From JANQMX01 sp965247175 (GTDB lineage: Bacteria; Pseudomonadota; Alphaproteobacteria; Kiloniellales; DSM-21159), in NCBI GenBank assembly GCA_965247175.1, contig OZ252006.1, positions 2,356,001 to 2,420,000 of the forward strand: 64,000 bases of DNA. The letters are read 5' to 3'. Below, in pieces: positions 9,143 to 18,014 of the stretch (positions are counted from its first letter, which is position 1; every line of letters starts with the position of its first letter). The notes below the pieces were generated by a model. The model was not told the origin of the DNA and searched no databases. It saw only the letters and a list, made by a program, of their open reading frames with translations. Made by a program: the position numbers and the translations under genes.

Positions 9143-9434
9143 AACCGGCATCGACCTGCTGCGCATCTGCGCCTTCTGTCCCAACCCCTGTCGCTCGGCC
9201 GTGCCCGAAGATATGGCGGACCAGCGCGAAAGCCGCACGCCATCTGCGCTTGCCTATCTGGCCGTCGCCTTGAACGACGGCTTTGTCGAGTCCGACGCGG
9301 AAACGCAAGCCGCCCTCGCCGACCTCGAGCTTGCCGAGATCTGCCGGCCGGCTTGCGTCTACGGCTTCGACCTACCGGCGGAGCTGCGCGCCTTCGCAGC
9401 AGGGCAGAGCGACGACGCGGCACGGCATGCCTGA
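9135..9434 (+). CDS. Small Cys-rich (probable Fe-S) protein
   Basis: 99 aa, overlapping the stop of the flavoenzyme gene by 8 bp and the start of the kinase gene by 8 bp, so it is translationally coupled to both. Cysteines are spaced C12-x2-C15-x3-C19 (CAFCPNPC) and C70-x3-C74 (ICRPAC). The first motif resembles the start of 4Fe-4S electron-transfer subunits, but a full second ferredoxin motif is missing. Its coupling to the FAD oxidase suggests it is an electron-transfer or assembly partner. I do not recognise a named family. Confidence 0.7.
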   Translation: MTETGIDLLRICAFCPNPCRSAVPEDMADQRESRTPSALAYLAVALNDGFVESDAETQAALADLELAEICRPACVYGFDLPAELRAFAAGQSDDAARHA

Positions 9435-10956
9435 TCGATCTTATGTCATGGGCATCGACATCGGTGCCGGCAGCCTGAAGGCGACCGTGATCGACGGTGA
9501 TGGCAACGTGCATGGCACGGGCTCTGCGGCGATCGCCACAGCCACCCCCCATCCCGGCTGGACCGAGCAGAACCCCGACGAGTGGTACAGCGCGGCCTGC
9601 ACAGCCGTGCAGAAGGCGCTCGAAGTGGCCGGCCTGTCCGGCGAGGCCATCGGGGCGGTCAGCTTTAGCGCCGGCGCCCATACGCCCGTACTGCTCGACG
9701 AGTCGGATCGTCCGCTACGTCCGGCAATTCTGTGGAGCGACCAGCGCAGCCTCTTGGAAAGCAGCGAGCTGCGCGACCATCATGGCGCGGAGATCCTGGC
9801 GACCGGATTCAATCAGGCCAACCCGACCTGGACCCTACCGCAGCTCTATTGGCTTCAGCGCAACGAGCCTGACGTTGCGCGGCGCACGCGGCGCCTGATG
9901 GTGGCGAAGGACTACCTGCGCTTTCGTTTCTGCGGAGACTGGCACACGGACCGTACGGAAGCTGTCGGGACACTGCTCTACGATTGCCAGGCCGATGCCT
10001 GGTCGGACCGGCTGGCCGGAATGATCGGTTGGCGAACCGAGACACTGCCGCCGCTGGTAGAGGCCACGGCAGAGGTCGGCAAGCTGTCCGCCCAGGCGGC
10101 CAGCGACACCGGCCTCTCCATCCGCACCCGCGTGATCTGCGGCACCTCAGATACCTCGGCCGAGGCCTACGGCGCCGGCGCGACAGAACCCGGCGCCGGG
10201 ACGGTGAAGCTGGCCACAGCCGGCACGGTCTCTATCGTCGCCGAAGCGCCGACGGTGCACGACACGCTGATCAACTACCCCTTCGCGGTACCCGGCTACT
10301 GGTACACCGTGGCCGGGACCAACAGCTGCGCCTCGGCCCACAAGTGGCTGCGCGACTCTGTGCTGGCGGCCGGCGAGGACTCCTTCGATCGTCTGGACGG
10401 GCTCGCAGCAGAGGTGCCCGCCGGCAGCAATGGCCTGCTGTTTCATCCCTACCTCAATGGTGAGCGCTCCCCCTACTGGGACCCGCTTCTTCGGGCCGAC
10501 TTCATCGGCCTGACGATGGATCACGGGCAAGGCCATCTGGTGCGTGCTCTCTACGAGGGCGTCGCCTACTCCCTTCGCGATTGCCTTGACGCGCTACGCG
10601 CGCAGGGCCTGACCGTCGACGAAGCCCGCATCGTCGGCGGCGGCGCACGCAGTGCCCTCTGGCGTCAGATCGTCTCCGACGTCCTGAACCTGCCTATCGC
10701 TCTGCCCGCGGTGACCGACGCCTCCTTTGGCGCTGCGCTGCTTGCCGGCGTCGGCTGTGGCATCTTCACTAGCGAAAAGGAAGCAGCGAGACGCTGCGTG
10801 AAGCTAACCGAGTCGCACGAGCCGGACAGAGCGCGCGCCACGCACTACGATGAGATGTTCGAACTCTACCGCCTCGCCCAAAGCCGTCTTGCGGAGATCA
10901 ACCATCGACTGAGCGCCCTCGCCGGCACGGATGGCGGCGGGCGCGGTCTGCACTAG
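9427..10956 (+). CDS. FGGY-family carbohydrate kinase (xylulokinase-like)
   Basis: 509 aa from the ATG at 9427, which overlaps the upstream stop; the open frame starts further upstream but that part overlaps the Cys-rich gene. The N-terminus MGIDIGAGSLKATVID is the FGGY phosphate-1 motif. SAGAHTPVLLDESDRPLRP and ILWSDQR follow the xylulokinase pattern, and VGGGARSALWRQIVSDVLN near residue 400 is the adenosine/hinge motif. It phosphorylates a sugar or ketose with ATP in the cytoplasm. The exact sugar cannot be read from sequence. Its place upstream of a polyol dehydrogenase suggests a ketose product of that enzyme. Confidence 0.85.
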   Translation: MPDRSYVMGIDIGAGSLKATVIDGDGNVHGTGSAAIATATPHPGWTEQNPDEWYSAACTAVQKALEVAGLSGEAIGAVSFSAGAHTPVLLDESDRPLRPAILWSDQRSLLESSELRDHHGAEILATGFNQANPTWTLPQLYWLQRNEPDVARRTRRLMVAKDYLRFRFCGDWHTDRTEAVGTLLYDCQADAWSDRLAGMIGWRTETLPPLVEATAEVGKLSAQAASDTGLSIRTRVICGTSDTSAEAYGAGATEPGAGTVKLATAGTVSIVAEAPTVHDTLINYPFAVPGYWYTVAGTNSCASAHKWLRDSVLAAGEDSFDRLDGLAAEVPAGSNGLLFHPYLNGERSPYWDPLLRADFIGLTMDHGQGHLVRALYEGVAYSLRDCLDALRAQGLTVDEARIVGGGARSALWRQIVSDVLNLPIALPAVTDASFGAALLAGVGCGIFTSEKEAARRCVKLTESHEPDRARATHYDEMFELYRLAQSRLAEINHRLSALAGTDGGGRGLH

Positions 10957-10967
10957 GGCCTGGCGAC

Positions 10968-12050
10968 ATGACCGTGCGAGTCTTCGGCTTTCCCGGACGC
11001 TACATTCAAGGGGCCGGCGCCCTCGACGTCCTCGGCGAAACGGCTGCCCAATTGGGCTGCTCGCATGCGGCCCTCATCGCCGACCCCATCATCGCCGAGG
11101 CAGCGCAAAGGGCCGAGACAAGCCTCTCGGACGCAGGTCTCCAGGTATCGCAGCTCGACAGTCCACCTGAATGCACCGTCGCGGCGGCCGATGCACTGCG
11201 CGCGCGAGCCGGCAATGCCGACCTCGTCGTCGGGTTCGGTGGCGGCAAGACCATCGACCTCTCCAAGGCCGTGGCGGCTGGACTTGCTTCACGCCTCATC
11301 ATCGCGCCCAGCATTGCCTCCAACGATTCCCCGACGAGTCGGCTGATCGTCTTCTACGATGAAGGGCACACGCTGAGCCATGTCGAGCTGATGCAGCGCA
11401 ATCCCGACGCCGTGCTGGTCGACACGGCGGTCGTGGCCGCAGCACCGAAGCGCTTTCTGGCCGCTGGAATTGGGGACGCCTTCAGCAAGCGCTACGAGGT
11501 TGCCCAAGCGATCTCGGCCGGCGGCAAGAATTTCTTCGGCACACCGAGCCTCCGCACATCCCTCGTTCTGGCGGAAACGGCGCATGACCTTCTGCTACAG
11601 CACGGGCGCGCCGCCATGGCGCACGCCGAGCAAGGCGCGGTCAGCGAGGAACTGGAGCTGACGGTCGAGGCAGCCGTGCTGCTGAGCGGACTGGCCTTCG
11701 AGAGCGGCGGGCTCTCTATCGCCCATGCGCTGCTGCGCGGCCTGACCGCGCTGCCCCAGTGCGGCGGCTGTCTGCATGGCGAGATGGTGGCCTACGGTAC
11801 ACTGGTGCAGATCGCGGCGGAGGATCGAAGCCGGAGTGAGCTTGCCGAGATGGGCCGGTTCCTGTCCGATGTATCGCTACCGGTCAGCCTTGCGGAGCTG
11901 GCCCATGGAGCCGTTGGGCCGGCCGAACGGCTAAGAGTGGCGGAGCTGACCCTTGCCGCGCCCTACATCGGAAACTTCGACCGGCCATTGGATGCCAAGG
12001 CAATTCTCTCGGCGATGGACAGCGTAGATGACTGGGCGGGCGGGCGATAA
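10968..12050 (+). CDS. GldA-type iron/zinc-containing polyol dehydrogenase
   Basis: 360 aa. It aligns well with glycerol dehydrogenase GldA: GFGGGKTIDLSKA (NAD loop, ~89-101), APSIASNDSPTS (113-124), and metal ligands D170 (GIGDAFSK), H253 (SIAHALLRG) and H270 (CLHGEMVAYG), equivalent to D173/H256/H274 of the E. coli enzyme. It oxidises a polyol to a ketose using NAD+. Glycerol is possible, but the FGGY kinase next to it suggests a longer or different polyol. An 11-bp gap separates it from the kinase gene, and its end overlaps the regulator gene by 23 bp. Confidence 0.85.
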   Translation: MTVRVFGFPGRYIQGAGALDVLGETAAQLGCSHAALIADPIIAEAAQRAETSLSDAGLQVSQLDSPPECTVAAADALRARAGNADLVVGFGGGKTIDLSKAVAAGLASRLIIAPSIASNDSPTSRLIVFYDEGHTLSHVELMQRNPDAVLVDTAVVAAAPKRFLAAGIGDAFSKRYEVAQAISAGGKNFFGTPSLRTSLVLAETAHDLLLQHGRAAMAHAEQGAVSEELELTVEAAVLLSGLAFESGGLSIAHALLRGLTALPQCGGCLHGEMVAYGTLVQIAAEDRSRSELAEMGRFLSDVSLPVSLAELAHGAVGPAERLRVAELTLAAPYIGNFDRPLDAKAILSAMDSVDDWAGGR

Positions 12051-13068
12051 CGGCCCAGGGCGCCGCGCGACCCTCAAGGACGTGGCGGAGCGAGCGGGTG
12101 TCGACAAATCCACAGCATCGCGGATTCTGCGGGGGGTGGGACCGCTCTCGGTGCGGGAAGAAACCCGGCAGCGCGTGTTTCAGGCCGCCGAACAGCTCCA
12201 CTACCAGCCGAACCAAATCGCCCAGAACCTGCGCAGCTCCCGCTCCCGCTCGCTCGGCATCGTCGTGCCGCAGGTCATCAACCCCGTCTATACGCAGATC
12301 ATCGTCGGCGCCTCGAACCGCGCGCGCGAGCGCGGCTACATGCTGCTGATCTCTCAGACCGGCGATCAGATGGACGGCGATGTCTACGAACAGCTTGTGC
12401 AACAAAACCGCGTCGATGGCTTGCTGGTGGCGACCCTGCGCGACGAAGCCGCGCAGATGAAGACACTCGCATCGCTCGGCGTCCCCTTCGTTCTGGTCAA
12501 TCGGCAAGGCGGCGCGGAGGCAAACTACGTCGTGTGCGATGAAGTCGAGGGCGCCTATCGCGCGACCCGCTATCTGATCGACCGTGGGCACCGGCGCATC
12601 GCCCATCTGGCGGGAGACCAGGACCGCTTCAACGCCAAGATGCGCCTCGAAGGCTACCGCAAAGCGCTCGAAGACGCCGGCCTGCCCTTTGACCCATCAT
12701 TGGTGGAGGTCTCGGGCTACGATCAACGCGGCGGCGAGCTGGCGATGCAGCGCATTCTGGACCGGACCGCACCGCCGCCGACGGCCGTCTTCGTCGTCAC
12801 CTTGGTCGCGGCGGCGGGGGCGATGGCGACCGTGCATCGCGCCGGTCTAGCCATCCCGCAGGACACTTCGTTCCTGTCGTTTCACAACGGCTCGCTCGCC
12901 GACATGCTCTACCCGCCTCTCACCACCCTCGAGGTGCCACTCGAGCGGATGGCCGCGCAGGCGACTGATGCCTTGATCGAGATTCTCGAAGATCAGCGGG
13001 AGTCTATTCAGCTTACCGTTTCGGCAGGGCCCGTGGTCAAGCGCAGAAGCGTGGCCACGCTGAGCTGA
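12028..13068 (+). CDS. LacI-family transcriptional regulator
   Basis: 346 aa. A classic LacI helix-turn-helix occupies residues ~15-36 (TLKDVAERAGVDKSTASRIL), then the hinge helix (NQIAQNLRSSRSRSLGIVVP) and a periplasmic-binding-type effector domain. The start overlaps the dehydrogenase gene by 23 bp, so it is co-transcribed with the operon. This makes autoregulation through the operator at 7601-7624 likely. The effector is probably the operon's own sugar or polyol (inference). Confidence 0.92.
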   Translation: MTGRAGDNGPGRRATLKDVAERAGVDKSTASRILRGVGPLSVREETRQRVFQAAEQLHYQPNQIAQNLRSSRSRSLGIVVPQVINPVYTQIIVGASNRARERGYMLLISQTGDQMDGDVYEQLVQQNRVDGLLVATLRDEAAQMKTLASLGVPFVLVNRQGGAEANYVVCDEVEGAYRATRYLIDRGHRRIAHLAGDQDRFNAKMRLEGYRKALEDAGLPFDPSLVEVSGYDQRGGELAMQRILDRTAPPPTAVFVVTLVAAAGAMATVHRAGLAIPQDTSFLSFHNGSLADMLYPPLTTLEVPLERMAAQATDALIEILEDQRESIQLTVSAGPVVKRRSVATLS

Positions 13069-13097
13069 ACTTCTAATGCTTGCGGCGTTGGGCCGCT

Positions 13098-14168
13098 TCA
13101 CCCGGCAAGGCGCCAGGCGAGCGTTTCGCCGGCGTGAAAGGGCACGACATGGATGTCGTCCGTGCCCATCAGCTCAGGCATCGCGTGCGGCTGCCGGTTG
13201 AGCGTGACCGTTCCTTCGTTGACCGGCAGACCGTAGAAGCGTGGCCCAAACTCAGACGCGAAGGCCTCAAGCCGGTCGAGCGCGCCTTCCTCCTCGAAGG
13301 TCTGGGCATAGCTCTCCAATGCAGCCGGCGCGCTGAAGATGCCGGCGCAGCCGCATGCACTCTCTTTCTCGTGCTTCGGATGCGGCGCCGAGTCCGTCCC
13401 CAGGAAGAACCTGGGATGGCCCGAGATCGCGGCTTTCCGGAGCGCTTCCCGGTGGCGGCGACGCTTGGCGACGGGAAGGCAATAGGCGTGCGGGCGCAAT
13501 CCGCCCTGGAACATGGCGTTTCGGTCGATGCGCAAATGATGCGCCGTGATGGTCGCGCCCAAGGTCTCTCCCGCCGCCTCGACGAACTGCACGGAGTCTT
13601 CTGTCGTGATATGCTCCAGCACCACCTTGAGCGCCGGAAAGTCGCGCAGCACCGGGCCCAGCACCTGCTCCAAAAACACCGCTTCGCGATCGAATATGTC
13701 GATGTCAGGCGACACCACCTCGCCATGCACCAAGAGCGGCATGCCGGTGCTTTGCATGCGCTCAAGTACCGGCCAGATCTTGCGCACATCCGTCACCCCG
13801 GCCGCGGAATTGGTGGTCGCACCGGCCGGATAGAGCTTGCAAGCGGTGAACACCCCGCCCTTGAAGCCGGTCTCGATCTCGCCCGGGTCGATCTCGTCGG
13901 TAAGATAGGCTGTCATTAGCGGCGTGAAGCTGCTGTCCTCGGGCAAGACCGCCATGATGCGTTCGCGGTAGGCCTCCGCAGCGGCCACGGTCGTGACCGG
14001 CGGAACGAGGTTCGGCATGACAATGGCACGGGCAAACTGTCGGGCCGTATAGCGTGCAGCGAAGGCCAGCATGGCACCGTCGCGCAGGTGTACATGCCAA
14101 TCGTCCGGTTGTCGAAGAACAAGATCGGTATGGCTGTCCGTTCGCTGCTGTTCGATCACGTCACTCAT
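13098..14168 (-). CDS. pyrC: Dihydroorotase (class II)
   Basis: 356 aa, the usual length for PyrC. It carries the metal-binding DDWHVHLRDG near the N-terminus, the carbamylated lysine in KLYPAGATTNS, LLVHGEV, LEHITT and GTDSAPH. The enzyme cyclises N-carbamoyl-L-aspartate to dihydroorotate in pyrimidine synthesis. The gene converges on the LacI gene with a 29-bp gap. It lies downstream of the hydratase operon on the same strand after a 121-bp gap, and is probably transcribed separately. Confidence 0.95.
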   Translation of the reverse strand: MSDVIEQQRTDSHTDLVLRQPDDWHVHLRDGAMLAFAARYTARQFARAIVMPNLVPPVTTVAAAEAYRERIMAVLPEDSSFTPLMTAYLTDEIDPGEIETGFKGGVFTACKLYPAGATTNSAAGVTDVRKIWPVLERMQSTGMPLLVHGEVVSPDIDIFDREAVFLEQVLGPVLRDFPALKVVLEHITTEDSVQFVEAAGETLGATITAHHLRIDRNAMFQGGLRPHAYCLPVAKRRRHREALRKAAISGHPRFFLGTDSAPHPKHEKESACGCAGIFSAPAALESYAQTFEEEGALDRLEAFASEFGPRFYGLPVNEGTVTLNRQPHAMPELMGTDDIHVVPFHAGETLAWRLAG

Positions 14169-14289
14169 GCTCTCGCCTCAGACCGTCAATCCCACACGTG
14201 CCCTTTGAGTACAGCGTCGTGGCCACTGCGCACAAATCAAACCGGCCACGCGTTCGGGGCACGAGAAGGCTATGATTGGGTCTGAAAGG

Positions 14290-14970
14290 CTAGACGACTT
14301 CGTCCGAGCGGTCGTCGGTCTCGCCATAGCGGCGCAAGGTCGCAGGGCGCGTGCCCTCATAGACCTTGGAGAGGTTAGCGCTGACTTCCCTGTTGGTCTT
14401 CTCGAAGAGACTCTCGCCGGCCAAGTTGCTCTCCACCAGGAAGGGTCCGAAGTTCTCGACCTCGAAGACCCACATGGCTTGGGCGATGCCCAGCTCTTCG
14501 ATCCAGTGCGCGGCCTTCACCTGCTTGATGCCGCGGCCCAGCAGCGCGCCGGTGCCGTAGCCGACCGTGGTGAGATAGATCGCACCGTGCGGCACGAAGA
14601 TATCGCGGTAGGTCTCGCTGTTCATGCCGCCCTTGCCGATGATGACCTTCGTGCCGGTGAGCGAGAACCACTGGTCGAGCCACTTGGCGAAGCGGAAGGA
14701 GGCGGTGGCGGTGACCGCACCCACCTTGAAGCTGCCGTCGTCCAGTTGTGCGGCCGCAGGGGAGCAATGGAAGTTGACGTTGCTGAGCCCTGACACGTCC
14801 GTCGGCAGCGGCCAACCGTCCTCGATGGCCGCTTTGTAGACGCCCTCTCGCCCGGTGTAGACGGTACCGTCGAGATAGACGACGGTGCCGAGCGCCAAGC
14901 CCGCCAAGTCCTCTGGACGGAGCGGCGTTTTCAGGCGGACTTTCTGGAGCTTTGCGGCGTGCTCTCCCAT
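14290..14970 (-). CDS. Class I fumarase / L(+)-tartrate dehydratase-type beta subunit
   Basis: 226 aa from the ATG at 14970; the longer open frame upstream is out of frame with the alpha gene and reads as nonsense. It overlaps the alpha gene by 40 bp. FHCSPAA, IGKGGM and GYGTGALLGRGIKQVK belong to the C-terminal swivel domain of iron-sulfur hydro-lyases. The final residues are acidic. Together with alpha it would form a heterodimeric, oxygen-sensitive 4Fe-4S hydratase. Fumarate is the simplest substrate given the sdh genes upstream. Tartrate or mesaconate-type acids are alternatives. Confidence 0.85.
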   Translation of the reverse strand: MGEHAAKLQKVRLKTPLRPEDLAGLALGTVVYLDGTVYTGREGVYKAAIEDGWPLPTDVSGLSNVNFHCSPAAAQLDDGSFKVGAVTATASFRFAKWLDQWFSLTGTKVIIGKGGMNSETYRDIFVPHGAIYLTTVGYGTGALLGRGIKQVKAAHWIEELGIAQAMWVFEVENFGPFLVESNLAGESLFEKTNREVSANLSKVYEGTRPATLRRYGETDDRSDEVV

Positions 14971-15896
14971 TCCACCGTCTCCCGTCGCATGTAGGGGGTG
15001 AACCATTGCGGGTCCGTGCGGTATTCGACCCGCCCGTCGCGATGCACGCGGGCCGTGGCCCGGCGCGAGCTGAGGCAGAAGGCATGCACGCTCATGGGCA
15101 TGCCCCCGGTATGGCAGTAGCCGCACTCGATATGGCAGTCGACGACCATCGAGGAGCCGACGAAGCCCATGGCGCCCATGCCGATGGAGTTGCCGAGCTC
15201 GATCAGCTCGTCTTCGAGGGCGGCCACCTTGGGGTCGGGATTGCGGTCGCCGACCACGCGCAGGCAGCAGGCCTGCTTGCCCAGGGTCATGGAGATGTCC
15301 TTGGAGCCGCCGAGGCCGACGCCGATAATTGCCGGCTGGCAAGCTAGGCCGCGCTTGCCGAAGGCGACCAGGGTGTCGAGGTAGAAGCGCTTGATGCCCT
15401 CGATGCCGTCGCCCGGGAAGAGCATGCGGTAGTCGGTCCCGAACAGCCCGCCCTTGTGCACGCTGGTCAGCTCGATCCAATCGGCATCCGGCTCGAAGCT
15501 GTAGTCGATTTCCGGCGCGTTGATGCCGACGTTGTTGTTGTGATCGGTGCGCCAAAGCGGATGCACCCGGTTGGGCCGCAAGGGGATGCGCGTGGTGGCA
15601 TTGGCCGTGGCGCGGCGCAGGGCGGCTTCGAGAGCGATCGGCCCGCCTTGGACCGAGGCTTCGTTGCCGATCTTGACGAACCAGCGCGGCACACCGGTGT
15701 CGGCGCACATGGCGCGCCGGTCTTCCTTGGCGGCCTCGTAGTTCTCCAGCATGGCTTCGAGCACGAAGGCCGAGAGGTCGCCCTTCTCACTGGCCACCAT
15801 GCGCTTGATGCCGCCGAGATAGTCGTCGGGTATCTCGATGGCCGCCTTTTCCATCAGGCGGTCGGCGGCCGTTTCCAGTGCGTCGATTGCGATCAT
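14931..15896 (-). CDS. Class I fumarase / L(+)-tartrate dehydratase-type alpha subunit
   Basis: 321 aa. The ATG at 15896 has GAGGAG 6 nt upstream, which decides against an in-frame start 21 nt earlier. It is the N-terminal 4Fe-4S module of a split class I hydratase: CADTGVPRWFVKIG, GLGGSKDISM, and a Cys/His-rich HIECGYCHTGGMP containing cluster-ligand cysteines. It lies 10 bp downstream of the flavoprotein gene in the same operon. A reaction converting an unsaturated dicarboxylate to a hydroxy acid directly after a succinate-oxidising complex is consistent with the operon layout. Confidence 0.86.
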   Translation of the reverse strand: MIAIDALETAADRLMEKAAIEIPDDYLGGIKRMVASEKGDLSAFVLEAMLENYEAAKEDRRAMCADTGVPRWFVKIGNEASVQGGPIALEAALRRATANATTRIPLRPNRVHPLWRTDHNNNVGINAPEIDYSFEPDADWIELTSVHKGGLFGTDYRMLFPGDGIEGIKRFYLDTLVAFGKRGLACQPAIIGVGLGGSKDISMTLGKQACCLRVVGDRNPDPKVAALEDELIELGNSIGMGAMGFVGSSMVVDCHIECGYCHTGGMPMSVHAFCLSSRRATARVHRDGRVEYRTDPQWFTPYMRRETVEWESTPQSSRKSA

Positions 15897-15906
15897 GCCG
15901 TGCTCC

Positions 15907-17634
15907 TCAGGCCGCATCCTCTGCGATCAGGCTTTCGCCTGGCCGGACGATGGTGAAGGCGACCGGATCCTGCCGGGTCTTCAGTTCTCCGTCGCGCTGC
16001 TGCACCACCGTGTAGCCAGAGGTCTCCAGCGCGCCGATCTCGGGAAAATCCTCGCGGAAGTGGGCGCCGCGCGAATCCTCTCGCGCCAGGGCCGCCAATG
16101 CAATCACCCGGGAAACCTCGATCAAGCTCCTCAGGTTCAGCCAGTCGTGCCAAGTCAGATTGAAGACCCGATTGTCGGGCCCGACGCCGCTCGCCAGCAG
16201 CTCGTCTTCCAGCTGGTCGAGGGCAGAAAGCGCGCGCTGCAGACCATCCGCATCGCGCAGCACTCCGACATCGTCCCACATCAGATCCAGCAGGCGGTCG
16301 CGCAGATCGCCGAGCGACGCACCCTGCCGCCCGAAGGGCTGGCAGGCGCGCGCCACCTCCGCCTCCAACAGCGTTTCATCGGGGTCGGGCGCGTGGTTTC
16401 GCTGCCTCACATAGTCGGCCATGCGCTCGCCGGCGATGCCACCGAACACGGTCGAGTTGGCGACGCCGTTGCCGCCGAGGCGGTTTGCCCCGTGAATGCC
16501 GCCGGCGTCCTCGCCGGCCACGAACAAACCGGGCAGCGACGTGCGGCAGTCGTTGTCCACCACAACCCCGCCCATGAAGTAGTGCGCCGTCGGCACCACC
16601 TCGACCAGACCGCCGGCGAGATCGAAACCGCAGTCGGCGCAGCGGTCGACCATGCCTTTAAAGTTCTTGCGCACATGGTCAGGGCCCAGGTGGCTCATGC
16701 GGATGTGAACCCCGCCGTTGGGCGTGGTGCGGCCGGCGCGCATCTCGGCGAAGATGCTGCGGCTGACGATGTCCCGGGTGGCGCGCTCCGCCTTGGGGTC
16801 CTGGCTTTCCATGAAGCGCTCGCCGGCGCCGTTCAGCAGATGGCCGCCGGCACCCCGCAGGCCCTCTTCCAGCACGGTGCCGGTCATGCGGGTGTCCTCA
16901 CCGGCGAGAAGCCCGGTCGGATGGAACTGCACCATCTCCATGTCGCGCAAGGCGAGGCCTTGGCGCAGGGCCATGGCGAGACCGTCCATGGTCTTGTCGC
17001 CCGAGGGGGTGTGATAGCGGTACATGGTCGGGCCGCCGCCCGTCCCTAGCAACACGGCCTTGGCCTTCACGAAGCGGAAGACGCCGGAGCGCATGTCGAC
17101 CAGGAGCACGCCCGAGAGGCCAGCGCCGTCTGCGGCCGGAATCAGCCCGAGGGCACGGTGGTCCTCCAGCGCCTGCAGCCCTTGGGACAGGGCGCGCTCC
17201 ATCAGGCGGTTGATGATCTCGATGCCGGTCAGGTCGCCCTTGTGGACGGTGCGGTCGAAGGTCTGGCCGGCGAAAGCCTTCTGATGGATGGTACCGTCCG
17301 GATTGCGGTCGAAGAAGCAGCCGAGCTCATTCTCCAGTTCGCGCAAACGGACAACGGCCGTCTCGCAGAGCGTCCAGGCCAGTTCCTGGTTCGGCAGCCA
17401 CTTGCCGCCGACGATGGTGTCCATGAAATGCCGCTCGACCGAGTCCCCCGGCGCGAGCGCCACGTTATAGCCGCCTTGCACCATCCGAGTGCAGCCGCAC
17501 TTGCCGAGCAACCCCTTCACGGCCACGGCGATGCGCAGCGTCGGGTCGGCTTGCGCGGCATGAAGCGCCGCCATGAGGCCCGCACCGCCGCTGCCGAGGA
17601 TGAGGATGTCGGTTTCCAACCGCTCGATATCCAT
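15907..17634 (-). CDS. sdhA: Succinate dehydrogenase / fumarate reductase-type flavoprotein subunit
   Basis: 575 aa from the ATG at 17634. The FAD Rossmann motif is ILGSGGAGLMAALHAA. Active-site elements include MVQFHPTGLL, EEGLRGAGGHLLN, VVPTAHYFMGG and IHGANRLGGNGVANSTVFGG. The position that carries the flavin-tethering histidine in standard SdhA/FrdA (SHTVxAxGG) reads CGCTRMVQGG here, so covalent 8-alpha-histidyl FAD is not expected. That, and the link to a class I hydratase, leaves room for a substrate other than succinate. It is the fourth gene of the sdhB-D-C-A-alpha-beta operon. Confidence 0.85.
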   Translation of the reverse strand: MDIERLETDILILGSGGAGLMAALHAAQADPTLRIAVAVKGLLGKCGCTRMVQGGYNVALAPGDSVERHFMDTIVGGKWLPNQELAWTLCETAVVRLRELENELGCFFDRNPDGTIHQKAFAGQTFDRTVHKGDLTGIEIINRLMERALSQGLQALEDHRALGLIPAADGAGLSGVLLVDMRSGVFRFVKAKAVLLGTGGGPTMYRYHTPSGDKTMDGLAMALRQGLALRDMEMVQFHPTGLLAGEDTRMTGTVLEEGLRGAGGHLLNGAGERFMESQDPKAERATRDIVSRSIFAEMRAGRTTPNGGVHIRMSHLGPDHVRKNFKGMVDRCADCGFDLAGGLVEVVPTAHYFMGGVVVDNDCRTSLPGLFVAGEDAGGIHGANRLGGNGVANSTVFGGIAGERMADYVRQRNHAPDPDETLLEAEVARACQPFGRQGASLGDLRDRLLDLMWDDVGVLRDADGLQRALSALDQLEDELLASGVGPDNRVFNLTWHDWLNLRSLIEVSRVIALAALAREDSRGAHFREDFPEIGALETSGYTVVQQRDGELKTRQDPVAFTIVRPGESLIAEDAA

Positions 17635-17639
17635 GAGTC

Positions 17640-18014
17640 TCACCAGGCGCTCAGGAGAAACAGCAAAGCGGCGCAGACGGCAAAGCCCGCTGCCGCAGCC
17701 GCCGCGTTCTTCTGCCAACTGCGCCAGGCCAGCAGCTCGAGCGCCAGCAGGCGTAGGCCGCCGGCCATGTGCACGGCCAGGAGAAAGATCAGCCCTGTCT
17801 CGGCCAGCTTGACCAGCGGCGCCTCCGTCCAAGCAATGAAGCCGTCGAGGCGGGCGCTGCCCTCGATGGCCAAGCCCAAGACCAGGAAGTGGAAAGGCAG
17901 GAAAACAGCCAATAGCAGGCCGGAGATCCGGTGGAGCAAGAAGGCCCACCAGAGAGCATGCCGGCGGTGCGGCGCGAAGGGGTTGAGACCGGCGCTGAGA
18001 TCGACTGCTTTCAT
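17640..18014 (-). CDS. sdhC: Succinate dehydrogenase cytochrome b / membrane anchor C
   Basis: 124 aa from the ATG at 18014; the ATGA overlap with the upstream anchor gene fixes the start. Three hydrophobic helices are visible. HRISGLLLAVFLPFHFLVLG carries the Arg-Ile-Ser-Gly quinone/heme-side motif of SdhC-type anchors, and a heme-ligand candidate His lies in FLLAVHMAGGLR. It anchors the flavoprotein/iron-sulfur pair in the inner membrane and passes electrons to or from quinone. The stop is 5 bp before the flavoprotein start. Confidence 0.82.
   Translation of the reverse strand: MKAVDLSAGLNPFAPHRRHALWWAFLLHRISGLLLAVFLPFHFLVLGLAIEGSARLDGFIAWTEAPLVKLAETGLIFLLAVHMAGGLRLLALELLAWRSWQKNAAAAAAGFAVCAALLFLLSAW

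Noticed and set aside
13069..14289. pyrC as part of the sdh-hydratase operon
   Set aside because: A 121-bp gap separates them, whereas genes inside the operon overlap or are at most 10 bp apart, and there is no functional link.
14971..15708. N-terminal extension of the hydratase beta subunit
   Set aside because: The upstream part of the open frame is the alpha gene read in the wrong frame (Arg/His/Gln-rich). The ATG at 14970 begins the conserved sequence.
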